The notes: generated by a model not told the origin, from the letters alone. Positions 24,189 through 34,390 are shown, counted from the stretch's first letter. The stretch is DNA of 64,000 nt from Allobosea sp039673065 (GCF_039673065.1 NZ_JBDJKW010000003.1:248001-312000), one strand, 5' to 3'. Numbers and translations are program-made.

Positions 24189-26336
24189 TTACTGGAGCCT
24201 GACCGAGACGCTTTCGCTGGCACCGGCCGCATCGATCACCGAGATCCGCACGAAGCCCTTGACCGGCGGCTGCCAATTGGTCTCGCGCCGCCTGATCGCG
24301 TCCATCACCGGCGCGCCGTCGACCAGCCAGGTGAAGGGCGCGACGCCGCCGGTGACCTTGAGCGCCAGTTGCGGCCGGCCGGCCCCGGCGGAGGCGAGGT
24401 CGATACGCGCGCCCTCGGGCGGGAAGGCCAGCCGCAGCGCCGGCGTCGCCAGCGCCGCCACGGTCTTCGGCACGTCCTGGCGCAGATGCCGGAGCGGCGG
24501 CGGCAGGGCGGCGCTGCTCGCCATGATCGCTCCGGCAGGCCGCGGGAAGGGCCGCAGGTCGAGCCCGATGCGGGCGAAGGCGTCGAACAGGATCGGCGCC
24601 GCGACGACGCGCCCGACCAGCCCCGGCACCGCACCATTGTCGGCCCGCCCGACCCAAACGCCGATCGTGTGGCGGCGGTCGAAGCCGACGGCCCAGCCGT
24701 CGCGATAGCCATAGGAGGTGCCGGTCTTGTAGGCGATGCGCCCGGGCGGCGCGTTGAGCGGCGGCGGCGCGCCGAGCAGCGTGTCGGCGACGTACCAAGC
24801 GGCGACCGGCTCGACCAGGCGCATGCTCTCGCGGCCGCCGACGGCATCGGGGGTCGCGCTCTCCGGCTTCATCCTGAGCGGCACGACCTCGCCGCCGCGC
24901 GCCAGCCCAACATAGAGCTGCGTCAGGTCGGCGAGCGTGATGCCGACGCCGCCCAGGCCGATGGCGAGGCCGGGCGCGCCGCTATCCTTCGGCAGGGCGA
25001 TTCCGGCGCCGGCATCCCGCAGCCGCGACAGGAAGCGCTGCGGCCCGAGCGCCGAGAGCAGGTCGACCGCCGGCAGGTTGAGCGAGAGCTGCAGCGCCTT
25101 GCGGGCGCTGACCATGCCCTGGAAGCCGAGGTCGAAATTCTCCGGGACATAGAGCCCGTAGCGCATCGGCCGGTCCTCGAGCATCGTCTCGGGATGGGCG
25201 AGGCCATTGTCGAAGGCGAGCGCGTAGATGAAGGGCTTCAGCGCCGAGCCGGGCGAGCGCAGCGCCCGCGTCAGGTCGAGCGAGCCCGCCCGCTCGGCGG
25301 CGAAATAGTCGACGCCGCCGACGGAAGCCCGGATCTCGCCGGTCTCGTTGTCGGCGACCAGGATCGCGATCGAGAGCTGCGGTCCCAGCCCGCTGCTGCG
25401 CTCGCGCGCCAGTTGCTCGAGCGCGGCCTGCCAGCGCCCGTCGATGGCGAGCTGGTGGCGCGCGAGGCCGGGCGCCTCGGCGACCGCGCGCTCGGCGGCG
25501 TGCGGGGCGAGGTTCGGGAACGGCCGCCGCGCCTGCGGGATCGGCTCCTCGCGTGCGGCGGCGACCTCGGCCTGCGTCAGCACGCCCTCGGCCGCCGCGC
25601 GCGCCAGCACGCGGTCGCGCGCCCGCCGCGCCGCTTCGGGGAAGCGGTCGGGCCGGCGCAGCTCCGGCGATTGCGGCAAGGCGACGAGCAGCGCCGCCTC
25701 GGCGGTCGAAAGCCGCGCCGGCTCCTTGCCGAACCAGGCGAAGCTCGCCGCCCGCACCCCTTCGAGATTGCCGCCGAAGGGCGCCAGCGCCAGATAGAGG
25801 TCGAGGATGTCGCGCTTGGCCAGCCGCCTTTCGAGGCCGAGCGCCCGCACCGCCTGGCGCAGCTTGGCGCGCAAAGAGCGCTCCTCGCGCGGCTCCAGCA
25901 GCCGCGCCACCTGCATGGTCAGCGTCGAGCCGCCGGAGACGATGCGGCCATTGGCGAGCATCTGCCCGGCGGCGCGCAGGATGCCGAGCGGATCGACCCC
26001 GGGATGGCTGTCGAAGCGGCCGTCCTCATAGGCCTTGAGCATGGCGAGATATCGCGGATCGACGTCGTCGACGCCGACCGGCAGCTTCCAGCGGCCATCG
26101 CCTGTCAGGAATGGCCGCAGCAGCCGGCCCTCGCGGTCGAGCACCACGGTCGAGCGCTGCGAGCCGGCCGCGAGATCAAGCGGCGGCAGGCTCGCCGCAT
26201 ACCAGGCGACGCCACCCGCTCCCGCCGCGCCCAGTCCCAGCAGCGCCGTGACGGCGAAACCGGCGAGGCGAAGCCGGCGGCGCCGGCGCACCGGTCCCGC
26301 CTCGTCCGCCTCCGCCCGGTCGCGCGCGGCGTCCAT
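24189..26336 (-). CDS. pbpC: Penicillin-binding protein 1C, bifunctional
   Basis: 715-residue inner-membrane peptidoglycan synthase. After a basic cytoplasmic tail and one membrane helix (about residues 24-48), the glycosyltransferase domain carries the catalytic E104 in AYEDGRFDSHPGVDPLG and the GGSTLTMQVARLL motif. The transpeptidase domain has the active-site S364 in SPGSALKPF (SxxK), the SLNLP (SxN) motif and KTGTSYGYRDGW. A C-terminal PBP1C-specific domain of about 90 residues ends at ASESVSVRLQ. The ATG lies two bases after the stop of the alpha-2-macroglobulin gene, the same pairing as in E. coli and many proteobacteria. Possibly a repair synthase with the protease trap as partner. Confidence 0.95.
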   Translation of the reverse strand: MDAARDRAEADEAGPVRRRRRLRLAGFAVTALLGLGAAGAGGVAWYAASLPPLDLAAGSQRSTVVLDREGRLLRPFLTGDGRWKLPVGVDDVDPRYLAMLKAYEDGRFDSHPGVDPLGILRAAGQMLANGRIVSGGSTLTMQVARLLEPREERSLRAKLRQAVRALGLERRLAKRDILDLYLALAPFGGNLEGVRAASFAWFGKEPARLSTAEAALLVALPQSPELRRPDRFPEAARRARDRVLARAAAEGVLTQAEVAAAREEPIPQARRPFPNLAPHAAERAVAEAPGLARHQLAIDGRWQAALEQLARERSSGLGPQLSIAILVADNETGEIRASVGGVDYFAAERAGSLDLTRALRSPGSALKPFIYALAFDNGLAHPETMLEDRPMRYGLYVPENFDLGFQGMVSARKALQLSLNLPAVDLLSALGPQRFLSRLRDAGAGIALPKDSGAPGLAIGLGGVGITLADLTQLYVGLARGGEVVPLRMKPESATPDAVGGRESMRLVEPVAAWYVADTLLGAPPPLNAPPGRIAYKTGTSYGYRDGWAVGFDRRHTIGVWVGRADNGAVPGLVGRVVAAPILFDAFARIGLDLRPFPRPAGAIMASSAALPPPLRHLRQDVPKTVAALATPALRLAFPPEGARIDLASAGAGRPQLALKVTGGVAPFTWLVDGAPVMDAIRRRETNWQPPVKGFVRISVIDAAGASESVSVRLQ

Positions 26337-26338
26337 GC

Positions 26339-29300
26339 TCAGCGTGCCGGGGCGACGTCCACGGTGCCGAAGCCGGTCCGGCCGAAGCGGTCGGGCCGGT
26401 ACATGTCCTCGATCACCGCCGCCGGATGGACATAGCGCCCGGGCGTCACCGCCCGCGCGATATAGGCGACCGTGAAGGACAGCGGCTGGTTCTTGCCGCC
26501 ATCGCGCTCGAAGGCGGCGACGAAGCGGTCGTCGCGCGCCTCGGTATGCACCGGCGAGACCTCCTGCTTCAGCCAGTCGAGCCCTTCGACCGAGGCGCCC
26601 TCGGTCAGCTTGGCGTTCTCGATCTCGAGCCCGGCCGGCACGGGATCGACCAGCAGCAGCCGGCCATAGCGCGCCGCCGGCTCGCTGGCCTTGAGCGCCA
26701 CGACATAGCGCTCGTTCTGCTGCAGGCGGGATGGATCGACCCGCTCGCCCTTCATGGTGAAGATGGTCCGCTCCAGCGCGAAGCCCTGCGCCAGCGGCGG
26801 CTCGGGCACGGTCGGGATGCCGGAGACCGTCACCACCGCGCTCGCCGCCGCCGTGCCGGGATTGGCGATCACCAGCGGCTTGGCCTCCAGCGCCGGCGCG
26901 CTCACCGTGCGGTAGAAGGCGCCCTTGCGCTCGGCGCCGTCGACGGTGAGCACCATGCCCTCCGCCTCGCGTGCCACCGCGGCGGCGGCCATCGCCATCC
27001 AGAGGTTCTCCTGCGTCGAGGTGAAGCGCGCATCGGCGCGCGCGCCCTGCACGATCTCGCTGGCGCGCATCAGCACGCCGCGATCGCCCTCGCTCTCGGC
27101 CACCAGCGTCATCAGCCCGGCGCCGTCGCGCAGGCGCGAGCCGTAATCCGGCCGCGACAGCCCGTCGTCGCGCGCGGCGGCGAGCGCCACCACCGCCGAA
27201 TCGAAGGCCGCCTTGCCGCGGGTGCGGTCGCCGAGCAGCGACAGCGCCGCGCCGATCTGCGCCCGCGCCAGCGGCGAGGCGAAGCTGTCGAGCTTGTTGT
27301 CGGCGAGATAGCGCAGATCGCCCATCACCGGCCGGCCGTTGCGGGCCAGCACATAGAGCGCATAGGCGATGCCGGCCGAGTCCTCCTTCGCGATGTCGCC
27401 TGTGTTGACCACGGCGTTGCGCAGCCGGTCGAGCGCCATGGCGAAGGCCGTCTGCGGCACGGCGAACTGGCGCTCGCGGGCCCGCGTCAGGAAGTCGGTG
27501 ACGAAGGCATCGAGCCAGAGATCCTCGCCGCCGACGCTCCACAGGCCGAAGGAGCCGTTGCCGCCCTGGCGCGCCAGCACGCGCTCGATCGCGGCGGTGA
27601 CGCGCTCGTCGGCGCTGCCGTCCAGCGCCAGGTTCTCCATGCTCGCCAGCCGGTTCACCACCAGCAGCGGCAGGGCCCGGCTGATCGTCTGCTCCGTGCA
27701 GCCATAGGGGTAGCGGTCGAGCGCCTTGAGGATGGCCGGGACGTCGAGCGCCGCCACCGGCGAGACCGAGACCGAAACGGCGCCGGAGCCCGGCACCAGA
27801 TCGGCCAGCAGGTCGGAAGAGACCGTCAGCGAGCCGCCGCCCGGCAGGGCGCGGACCACGCGCCGCGCGATGGTCTGCGTCGAGGGCTGCACGCGGACCG
27901 CGAGGTTCTGCACGGTGCCGACGCCGTTGGGGCCGCTGACGCGCACGTCGAAGCTGGCGCGGCCGATGCCCGCCGCCGTCACCGGGATGGTCATCTGCGC
28001 CTTGGCGCCGGCGGCCAGCGTCAGCTCGCGGCGCGTCGCCTCGGCGCCGACCACGACCGGCCCCTGCACGTCGAGATCGACCTGATAGGTCCCTGCCGCC
28101 CCCTCGACATTGTCGACCTGGAGATGGAAGCGCGACTGGTCGCCGAGCGCCAGGAAGCGCGGCAGCGTCGCCTGCGCCACGATCTGGTCACGCACGAACA
28201 CGTCGGCGCTGGCCTGGCCGGTGCGCCCGGCCGTCCAGGCGACGGCCATCACGCGCACGCTGCCGTTGAAGGCCGGCAGCGCCATGTCGATCCTGGCCGT
28301 GCCGTCCGGCCCGAGCTTGACCACGCCGGAATAGCGCGCCAGCGGCTCCTGCGTCGGCGCGTCGCCGCTGAGCTCGGGCGCCGCGTCGCCGCCGGAGCGG
28401 ATCGTGCCGCGGACGCCCTGCATGCCGTCGATCAGATAGCCGTAGAGGTCGCGCAGCTCGTGGCCGAGCTGGCGCTGGCCGAAGAAGAAGCGGCTCGGAT
28501 CCGGGCTCTCGAAGCGCGTCAGGTTGAGGATGCCGACATCGACGGCGGCAACCGTGACGAAGGCGTCCTCGCCCGGCCGCGCGCCGGTGACTTTCACCGG
28601 CAGCGACAGCGTCGTGAGCGGCCGCACCAGCGGCGGCGTGCCGAGATCGACGGCAAGCGAGCGCGCCTCCTTGCCGACCCCGAACCAGGCGAGGCCGATC
28701 GCCCTTCCGGGCATGCGCTGCGCCTTCTGGTCCATCGGCCGGTGCAGCAGCGCGACCAGATAAGCGCCGGCGCCCCATTCGGCCTTGGCCGGCAGGCTGA
28801 TCGTGGTGCCCTGCTCCGGCACGTCGACGGTGCGCAGTTCGCGCACGCCGTCGCCCATCACCGCCAGCGTCGCCTTGCCGGCGAAGCGCGGCGACAGCCT
28901 GACCTGCATGGTCTCGCCGTCGGCATAGGCCGCCTTGTCGAGCGCGACCGCGAGCACGTCGGGCGTGTCGGCGGTCTTCTCGCTCTCGTAGCCGACGCGG
29001 AAGCTGACGCTCGTTTCGCTCGCCTCGGCCCCGTCGGCCGTGACGTCGAGCCGGTAATTGCCCCACTCGACCGGCATGGCGATGCGCGCCGGCTCGGCCT
29101 CGGACACAGCCAGCTCGCCATCGGCGACGCGCCGCGTCGTCGTCACGCCCTCATAGTTCCAGCTGCCGTCCTGGTAGAACCATTGATAGGTGCGGTTGAC
29201 CTTGGACAGCGTCCATTTCAGCCCCTGGCGGGCGATGCGCCGACCGTCGCCCTGCGCCATGATCACGTCGAAGCCGGCGGTCTGGCCGTTGCCGATCTCG

Positions 29301-31576
29301 CCGTCGCGGAAGGCCTTGCGCACGCCGATCGCCGCGCCCTTGGGCACGATCGGCAGGGTCAGAGAGCGGGCGATCGCCCGGCCGCCGGCCTCGCCGACGC
29401 GGATGGTCAGCTCCGCCTCGAGCGGCCGGGTCGTCTCCGGCTCGGCCACCGGATTGACTAGGGTCACCTTGCCGTCCGGCCCGGTCTTGGCCGCCTCCTC
29501 GAATTCGGTTTGGCGCGGCTCGAAAGCCTCGTCGGTCAGCCCGACCGCATAGCCTGCGAAGCCGGGAATGGCGCTCTCGGCTGCGGCGCGCACGGTCATC
29601 GAGCCGGTGACGGTCAGGTCGGACCCCGGCGCCCCGTAGAGATAGCGCGCCGCGACCGCGATCTCGGCCGGCTCGCCGGCCTGCAGCGCCGGCTTGGCCG
29701 AGGACAGGGTCAACTCCAGCCGCTCGGGCACATAGTCCTCGACCAGGAAGGAGACCTCGCCGATCGCCGGGCCCTTCGGCTCGGCATAGGCCTGCACCCG
29801 CCAGGTGCCCGGCTGGGAATTGGAGAGCAGCGGAATCGACTCGGCCCGGCCGCCGGCGCCCTGGTCCTCGACCTGCCGGCGGCGATATTCGACGCCGTCC
29901 GGCCGCTTCACCACCAGCGTCAGCGGCAGGCCGGTGACGGCCGCGCCCTTGGCGTCGCGCAGCAGCGTGGTCAGGAACACCGTCTCGCCCGAGCGGTAGA
30001 CGCCGCGTTCGGTGTAGAGATAGGCGTCGAGCCCCACCGGCGCGACGCGGCCCTTCACGCCGCGGTCGGAAAGGTCGAAGGCGGTCTGGCGCAGGTCGAG
30101 GAAGCCGTAATCCTCGCCCCGGGAGACGGTGACCAGCCCCGGCGCCTCGCCGCCCTGCCCCTTGGCCAGCGCCGCGTCGAAGCGGGCATGGCCGTTGCGG
30201 TCGGTACGGGCGGTGGCGAGCACTTCGTTGTTGCGCGCCAGCAGGCGCAGCTCGGCATCGGCCACGGGCGCGGCGTCGGCGAGCGAGCGCACCAGCACAT
30301 GCACGCCGTCCGGGCCGGAGAAGGAGGTCAGGCCGAGATCGGAGACGACGAACCATTGCGTGGCGCGGCTGCTGCCGTCCTCGAAACCCTCCTCGCCCTC
30401 GGCCGCCGGCGTGCCGGTGCCGGTCGGGCGCGCCAGCATGACGTAGACGCCGGGCTGCAGCCGGCCGACCGCCTCCAGCACCGGGAAGGCGGTGGTGACG
30501 TCGCGGTTGAGCTCGGATTTCACCGCCATGGTGCCGGACCAGACTTTCTGGCCCTTCTCGGAGGCGATCTGCCCGGCGCGCCAGTTGCCGATCTGGGTCA
30601 GGAAGTCGTCGGACTGGATCGAGCCGATCAGGTTGCGGTCGCCGATGCGCAGCACGGTCAGGTCAAGGCTCGGCGCGTTGACCGAGACCACCGGGATGCC
30701 CTGCTGGCCGGTGCGGGGCAGCACGTAGTTTCGGCCGGTGAAGCGCACGGAGGGCGCGCGGTCGCGGACATAGACCTCGTAATCGGCGGCCTTGAGCAGC
30801 GCTTCGCCCGGGATCGCCGAGGGGACGCCCTGGCGGATGACGAAGCCGTAGCGCTCGCCATGGCGCAGCCCGTCGACGCAGAGCTGGCGCTCCTCGGCGG
30901 TGACCGCGAAATCGCCCTTGCCCGTGATCGCGACATAGGGCGCGAAATCGACGCGGCCGCGCGCCAGCGGCTCGGAGAACTCGAAACAGGCACGCGGGCT
31001 CGCCGCGTCGGAATCGACCTTGTTGCCGGTGAGGCGGAAGCCCCGCTCGGCCCGCAGCGCCTCGTAATCGGTGCGTAGCGCGGCATTGTCGACCAGGTCG
31101 AGGCTGAGCCGGTAGGCGGTCAGCGACGGCCGCCAGAGCTCGTTGCGCTGGAAGACCCGCGCCAGCACGCCGAGCGAGGTCGCCTCCTCCGCCCGCGAGC
31201 TCGCCCGCTGATAGGCGAGGTAGGCCGCCGAGATCGCCCGCTCGCGCAGCTCCCAGCGCTCGCGATAATCGCGCGGCTCGATCGCGCCCGCCGCCTGGGC
31301 CATCAGCCGCCAGCCCGCCGGATTGGCCGGATCGGCCACCGCCGCGGCGTTCGCCAGCGGCAGGGCCGCCCGTCCGTCGCCGCGCGCGAGCGCCGCCTGC
31401 CCGTCGCGCAGCAGCACCGCCACGGGGCGCTGGCCGGTGGCGACCTCGCGCTTCAGCCGCTCTTCCAGGCGCTGGCCGTCGCTGGCGAGATCGGGCCTGA
31501 CATAGGCCTTCTGCGCCAGCGCCGGCGTCGCCAGGACGAGGCCGATGAGCAGGGCGGCACGGGCGAAAGTGCGCAT
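26339..31576 (-). CDS. Bacterial alpha-2-macroglobulin (protease trap)
   Basis: 1745-residue periplasmic protein that traps attacking proteases. MRTFARAALLIGLVLATPALAQ is a normal signal peptide with no lipobox cysteine, so unlike E. coli YfhM/ECAM this protein is not expected to be a lipoprotein. Repeated macroglobulin-like beta domains fill most of the chain; DAYLYTERGVYRSGETVFLTTLLRD is the MG3-type landmark. The thioester motif CTEQ begins at C1293 in RYPYGCTEQTISR, followed by the helical thioester domain and the terminal receptor-binding-like domain. Paired with pbpC two bases downstream, suggesting protection while the cell wall is repaired. Confidence 0.95.
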   Translation of the reverse strand: MRTFARAALLIGLVLATPALAQKAYVRPDLASDGQRLEERLKREVATGQRPVAVLLRDGQAALARGDGRAALPLANAAAVADPANPAGWRLMAQAAGAIEPRDYRERWELRERAISAAYLAYQRASSRAEEATSLGVLARVFQRNELWRPSLTAYRLSLDLVDNAALRTDYEALRAERGFRLTGNKVDSDAASPRACFEFSEPLARGRVDFAPYVAITGKGDFAVTAEERQLCVDGLRHGERYGFVIRQGVPSAIPGEALLKAADYEVYVRDRAPSVRFTGRNYVLPRTGQQGIPVVSVNAPSLDLTVLRIGDRNLIGSIQSDDFLTQIGNWRAGQIASEKGQKVWSGTMAVKSELNRDVTTAFPVLEAVGRLQPGVYVMLARPTGTGTPAAEGEEGFEDGSSRATQWFVVSDLGLTSFSGPDGVHVLVRSLADAAPVADAELRLLARNNEVLATARTDRNGHARFDAALAKGQGGEAPGLVTVSRGEDYGFLDLRQTAFDLSDRGVKGRVAPVGLDAYLYTERGVYRSGETVFLTTLLRDAKGAAVTGLPLTLVVKRPDGVEYRRRQVEDQGAGGRAESIPLLSNSQPGTWRVQAYAEPKGPAIGEVSFLVEDYVPERLELTLSSAKPALQAGEPAEIAVAARYLYGAPGSDLTVTGSMTVRAAAESAIPGFAGYAVGLTDEAFEPRQTEFEEAAKTGPDGKVTLVNPVAEPETTRPLEAELTIRVGEAGGRAIARSLTLPIVPKGAAIGVRKAFRDGEIGNGQTAGFDVIMAQGDGRRIARQGLKWTLSKVNRTYQWFYQDGSWNYEGVTTTRRVADGELAVSEAEPARIAMPVEWGNYRLDVTADGAEASETSVSFRVGYESEKTADTPDVLAVALDKAAYADGETMQVRLSPRFAGKATLAVMGDGVRELRTVDVPEQGTTISLPAKAEWGAGAYLVALLHRPMDQKAQRMPGRAIGLAWFGVGKEARSLAVDLGTPPLVRPLTTLSLPVKVTGARPGEDAFVTVAAVDVGILNLTRFESPDPSRFFFGQRQLGHELRDLYGYLIDGMQGVRGTIRSGGDAAPELSGDAPTQEPLARYSGVVKLGPDGTARIDMALPAFNGSVRVMAVAWTAGRTGQASADVFVRDQIVAQATLPRFLALGDQSRFHLQVDNVEGAAGTYQVDLDVQGPVVVGAEATRRELTLAAGAKAQMTIPVTAAGIGRASFDVRVSGPNGVGTVQNLAVRVQPSTQTIARRVVRALPGGGSLTVSSDLLADLVPGSGAVSVSVSPVAALDVPAILKALDRYPYGCTEQTISRALPLLVVNRLASMENLALDGSADERVTAAIERVLARQGGNGSFGLWSVGGEDLWLDAFVTDFLTRARERQFAVPQTAFAMALDRLRNAVVNTGDIAKEDSAGIAYALYVLARNGRPVMGDLRYLADNKLDSFASPLARAQIGAALSLLGDRTRGKAAFDSAVVALAAARDDGLSRPDYGSRLRDGAGLMTLVAESEGDRGVLMRASEIVQGARADARFTSTQENLWMAMAAAAVAREAEGMVLTVDGAERKGAFYRTVSAPALEAKPLVIANPGTAAASAVVTVSGIPTVPEPPLAQGFALERTIFTMKGERVDPSRLQQNERYVVALKASEPAARYGRLLLVDPVPAGLEIENAKLTEGASVEGLDWLKQEVSPVHTEARDDRFVAAFERDGGKNQPLSFTVAYIARAVTPGRYVHPAAVIEDMYRPDRFGRTGFGTVDVAPAR

Positions 31577-31801
31577 GGCTGGGTCTCCGGACTGGGTCGG
31601 CCCGCGCGGGCGCGGCCGGGCTCGTGCGGGAGACCTGATCGTCGCCCGTCGAGGCTGGCGAAGCTATCACCCGTATGGGGCAGCGCAACTCGGCAGGTGT
31701 CCGCAATCCTCAGTTCCCTGCCGGGCGCCGCTTGCCTCCGGCCCGCGACTGACGCTGAATGGCCCGCGCCGCGCCGTGAGCGGGCGGCGAAGGAGGTCAC
31801 C

Positions 31802-33199
31802 ATGCGCGCAATCCGGGCCCGATCCGGCGCCATGGCCGCTCTGGCGGCCGTGCTGTTGCTTGGCGGCACCGCCGCGACGCGGGCGCAGGCGCCCGATTCG
31901 CCCCTGGCTGCCGCCACCAGCGCCTTCGGCGCCCTGCCAGAGGCCGAGCGCAAGGCGATCCAGGTCGACCTGATCTGGACCGGCCATCTCAACAGCGCCG
32001 CGACCGGCAGTTTCGGCCCGCTGACATTCCGCGCCATCAACGCCTTCAAGGCCGGGCGCGGCGCGGCCGACGGGCGCCTGGCCCCGGCCGAGCGGCAGGA
32101 GCTCGCCCGGGCCGCGCAGGCCGCGCGCCAGGCCACCGGCTTCGCCGTGCTCACCGACGAGCGCACCGGCGTGCGCATCGGCATTCCGGCACGCCTGCTG
32201 CCGAAGCGCGAGGCGCTGCCCAATGGCGGCAGCCGCTGGCAGAGCGCCGACGGGCGCGTCACGCTCGATGTCAGCGCCACCCCGCCCGGGGGCACGCTGA
32301 AGGCGCTGTTCGAGCGCGCCACCGCCGCGAACCCGAACGCGGCGCGCAAGATCACCTACAAGCTGCTGCGGCCGGACTTCTTCGTCGTCGCCGGCGAGAC
32401 CGCCACCGGCAAGTTCTTCCGCCGGCAGGCGTTCGGCGAGGCCGGGCTGCGCGGCTTCTCGATCGGCTACGACAAGGCGCTGGCCGGGACGCTCGACCGC
32501 GTCGTCACCGCGATCGCCGACAGTTTCGAGCCCTTCCCCGGCCCCGGCGCGCCGGCCGGCGCCCAGCCGCGCCTCACGGGCCAGGGCCCGGCCGCCGCGG
32601 TGATGGCTGTTCCGGGCGGCCCGGTTGCCCGTCACCCGGCCGGCATCGCCCTGGGCGGCGGCCGCGTCGCCGTGGCGCTGGCGACGCTGAAGAGCTGCCC
32701 CGCGCCGCGCATCGCCGGCAAGCCCGCCACCATCGCCGCCCGCGACGAAGCGGCCGGCCTCGCGGTGATCGAGAGCGCCGAGGCCCGCAAGGGCGCCGGC
32801 CCGGCCCTGCGCGCGGGACGTCCGGACGCGGGCGAGCGCCTCGTCGCCCTCGCCTATGCCGACGCGGACGGCCGCGCGGTCGCGAGCGCCATTCCGGCCG
32901 AGGCGCTGCCCGGCGAGGGGGCGACCGCGATCCGCGCCGCGCTCCAGCCCGGACAGGCCGGCGCCGCCGTCTTCGACATGGCCGGCCGCCTCGTCGGCCT
33001 GGCGATCGACGCGCCCCCCGAGACCGGTCTCGTCGCCGGCGTGGCCCCGGCCCGCGACTATCGCCTGGCCGGGCCCGCAGCAATCGCCGCGCTCGGCGGC
33101 GGTGCCGCCGCGACCACGCCGGAAGCGGGGCCGTCCTCGACCGGCGCGGTCGTCGCCGTGGGGCTCGGCCTGCTCGTCCCCATGGGGTGTGGCGCGTAA
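31802..33199 (+). CDS. Secreted protein with peptidoglycan-binding-like region and degenerate trypsin-like domain
   Basis: 465 residues from an ATG with a strong GGAGG site at 31791-31795. A signal peptide (about residues 1-28, ending near TRAQA) is followed by LIWTGHLNSAATGSFGPLTFRAINAFK, a peptidoglycan-binding-1-like repeat. A middle domain (about 105-250) begins TGFAVLTDERTGVRIGIP. The last 180 residues look like a trypsin/DegP-type fold, but the nucleophile segment reads GQAGAAVFD (A386 where GNSGGPVFD has Ser), the region that should hold the Asp reads DEAAGLAVIE and no catalytic His is apparent. It is therefore probably an inactive protease-like binding protein. It diverges from the alpha-2-macroglobulin gene across 225 bases with no visible gene. 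Function unknown. Confidence 0.6.
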   Translation: MRAIRARSGAMAALAAVLLLGGTAATRAQAPDSPLAAATSAFGALPEAERKAIQVDLIWTGHLNSAATGSFGPLTFRAINAFKAGRGAADGRLAPAERQELARAAQAARQATGFAVLTDERTGVRIGIPARLLPKREALPNGGSRWQSADGRVTLDVSATPPGGTLKALFERATAANPNAARKITYKLLRPDFFVVAGETATGKFFRRQAFGEAGLRGFSIGYDKALAGTLDRVVTAIADSFEPFPGPGAPAGAQPRLTGQGPAAAVMAVPGGPVARHPAGIALGGGRVAVALATLKSCPAPRIAGKPATIAARDEAAGLAVIESAEARKGAGPALRAGRPDAGERLVALAYADADGRAVASAIPAEALPGEGATAIRAALQPGQAGAAVFDMAGRLVGLAIDAPPETGLVAGVAPARDYRLAGPAAIAALGGGAAATTPEAGPSSTGAVVAVGLGLLVPMGCGA

Positions 33200-33394
33200 A
33201 ACGCGGCTGAACCGGCCGAAACCGCGTGAAAATCCGTGGCCGCGGCGATCTTGCGGCCGTCAACGCATTTCCGCATGCAGTATGCAGATAAGCGGTTGTC
33301 AGCGGCCCCCGCTTTGTTTCAGTATGCCGCCGTAACGGAAGCTCCGCAGAGAGCAACGGTAGTTCAATCGATTTTAACGGGAGGATATCCGAGC

Positions 33395-34390
33395 ATGACC
33401 ACCATCAGCAGGCGCACGCTTCTGCAAGGGGCTGCGGCCGCCGGCGCCACCGGCCTGATCGCCGGCCCGGCCATCGGCCAGGCGAAGTGGCCGACGCGCC
33501 CGGTTCAGCTGGTCTGCCCCTGGGGCGCCGGCGGCGGCACCGACGCCATCGTGCGCATCATCGCCGCGCTGCTCGAGAAGAGCCTGGGCCAGCCCTTCAA
33601 CGTCGTGAACCGCACCGGCGGCTCGGGCGTGGTCGGCCATTCCGCGATCGCGACGGGCGCGCCGGACGGCTACACGCTCGGCATCATCACCTCCGAAATC
33701 GCGATGATGCACCACCAGGGCCTGACCAAGCTCACCTATCAGGACTACACCCCGCTGGCGCTGATGAACTCCGACCCGTCGGGCGTGCAGGTCAAGGCGG
33801 ACTCGCCCTACAAGACGATCAACGACCTCGCCGAGGCCATCAAGGCGGCCCCGCACGGCAAGCTCAAGGCTTCCGGCACTGGCCAGGGCGGCATCTGGCA
33901 CCTCGCTCTGATCGGCTGGATGCTCGGGATGAAGCTCAAGCCCGACCACGTCTCCTGGGCCCCGTCCAACGGCGCCGCGCCCGCCATGCAGGATCTCGCC
34001 GCCGGCGGCATCGACATGGTGACCTGCTCGGTGCCCGAGGCGCGCGCCATGCTCGACGCCGGCCGCGCCCGCTCGCTGGCGATCATGGCGGCCGAGCGCA
34101 ACCCGCAGTTCAAGGACGTCCCCACCATGAAGGAGACGCTGGGCATCGACTTCGAAGTCGGCTCCTGGCGCGGCATCGGCGGCCCGAAGGGCCTGCCGGA
34201 CAACGTCTCCAAGATCATGCGCGAAGAGCTCAAGAAGGTCTACGACTCCAAGGAGTACAAGGACTTCATGAACGGCCGCGGCTTCGCGATGATCTATGCC
34301 GACGGCCCGGACTTCGGGACCTATATGGGCACCAGCGACAAGAGCATGGGCGTCGCCCTGACCGCCGGCGGCCTCGCCAAGAAGGCCTGA
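33395..34390 (+). CDS. tctC: Tripartite tricarboxylate transporter receptor (TctC/Bug family)
   Basis: 331-residue periplasmic solute receptor. The twin-arginine signal ISRRTLLQGAAAAGATGL precedes a mature domain with WPTRPVQLVCPWGAGGGTDAIVRI, the Bug-family binding loop, and NRTGGSGVVGHSAIATGAPDGYTLG. The ATG at 33395 follows GGGAGG and is preferred over an upstream frame from 33236. Members bind citrate-like di- and tricarboxylates, aromatic acids or amides; the ligand here is unknown. First gene of tctCBA; a strong hairpin after it probably leaves the receptor in excess of the membrane parts. Confidence 0.92.
   Translation: MTTISRRTLLQGAAAAGATGLIAGPAIGQAKWPTRPVQLVCPWGAGGGTDAIVRIIAALLEKSLGQPFNVVNRTGGSGVVGHSAIATGAPDGYTLGIITSEIAMMHHQGLTKLTYQDYTPLALMNSDPSGVQVKADSPYKTINDLAEAIKAAPHGKLKASGTGQGGIWHLALIGWMLGMKLKPDHVSWAPSNGAAPAMQDLAAGGIDMVTCSVPEARAMLDAGRARSLAIMAAERNPQFKDVPTMKETLGIDFEVGSWRGIGGPKGLPDNVSKIMREELKKVYDSKEYKDFMNGRGFAMIYADGPDFGTYMGTSDKSMGVALTAGGLAKKA

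Noticed and set aside
26426..29461. 1011-residue plus-strand open frame opposite the alpha-2-macroglobulin gene
   Set aside because: Shadow frame; the minus strand encodes the recognised protein including the CTEQ thioester.
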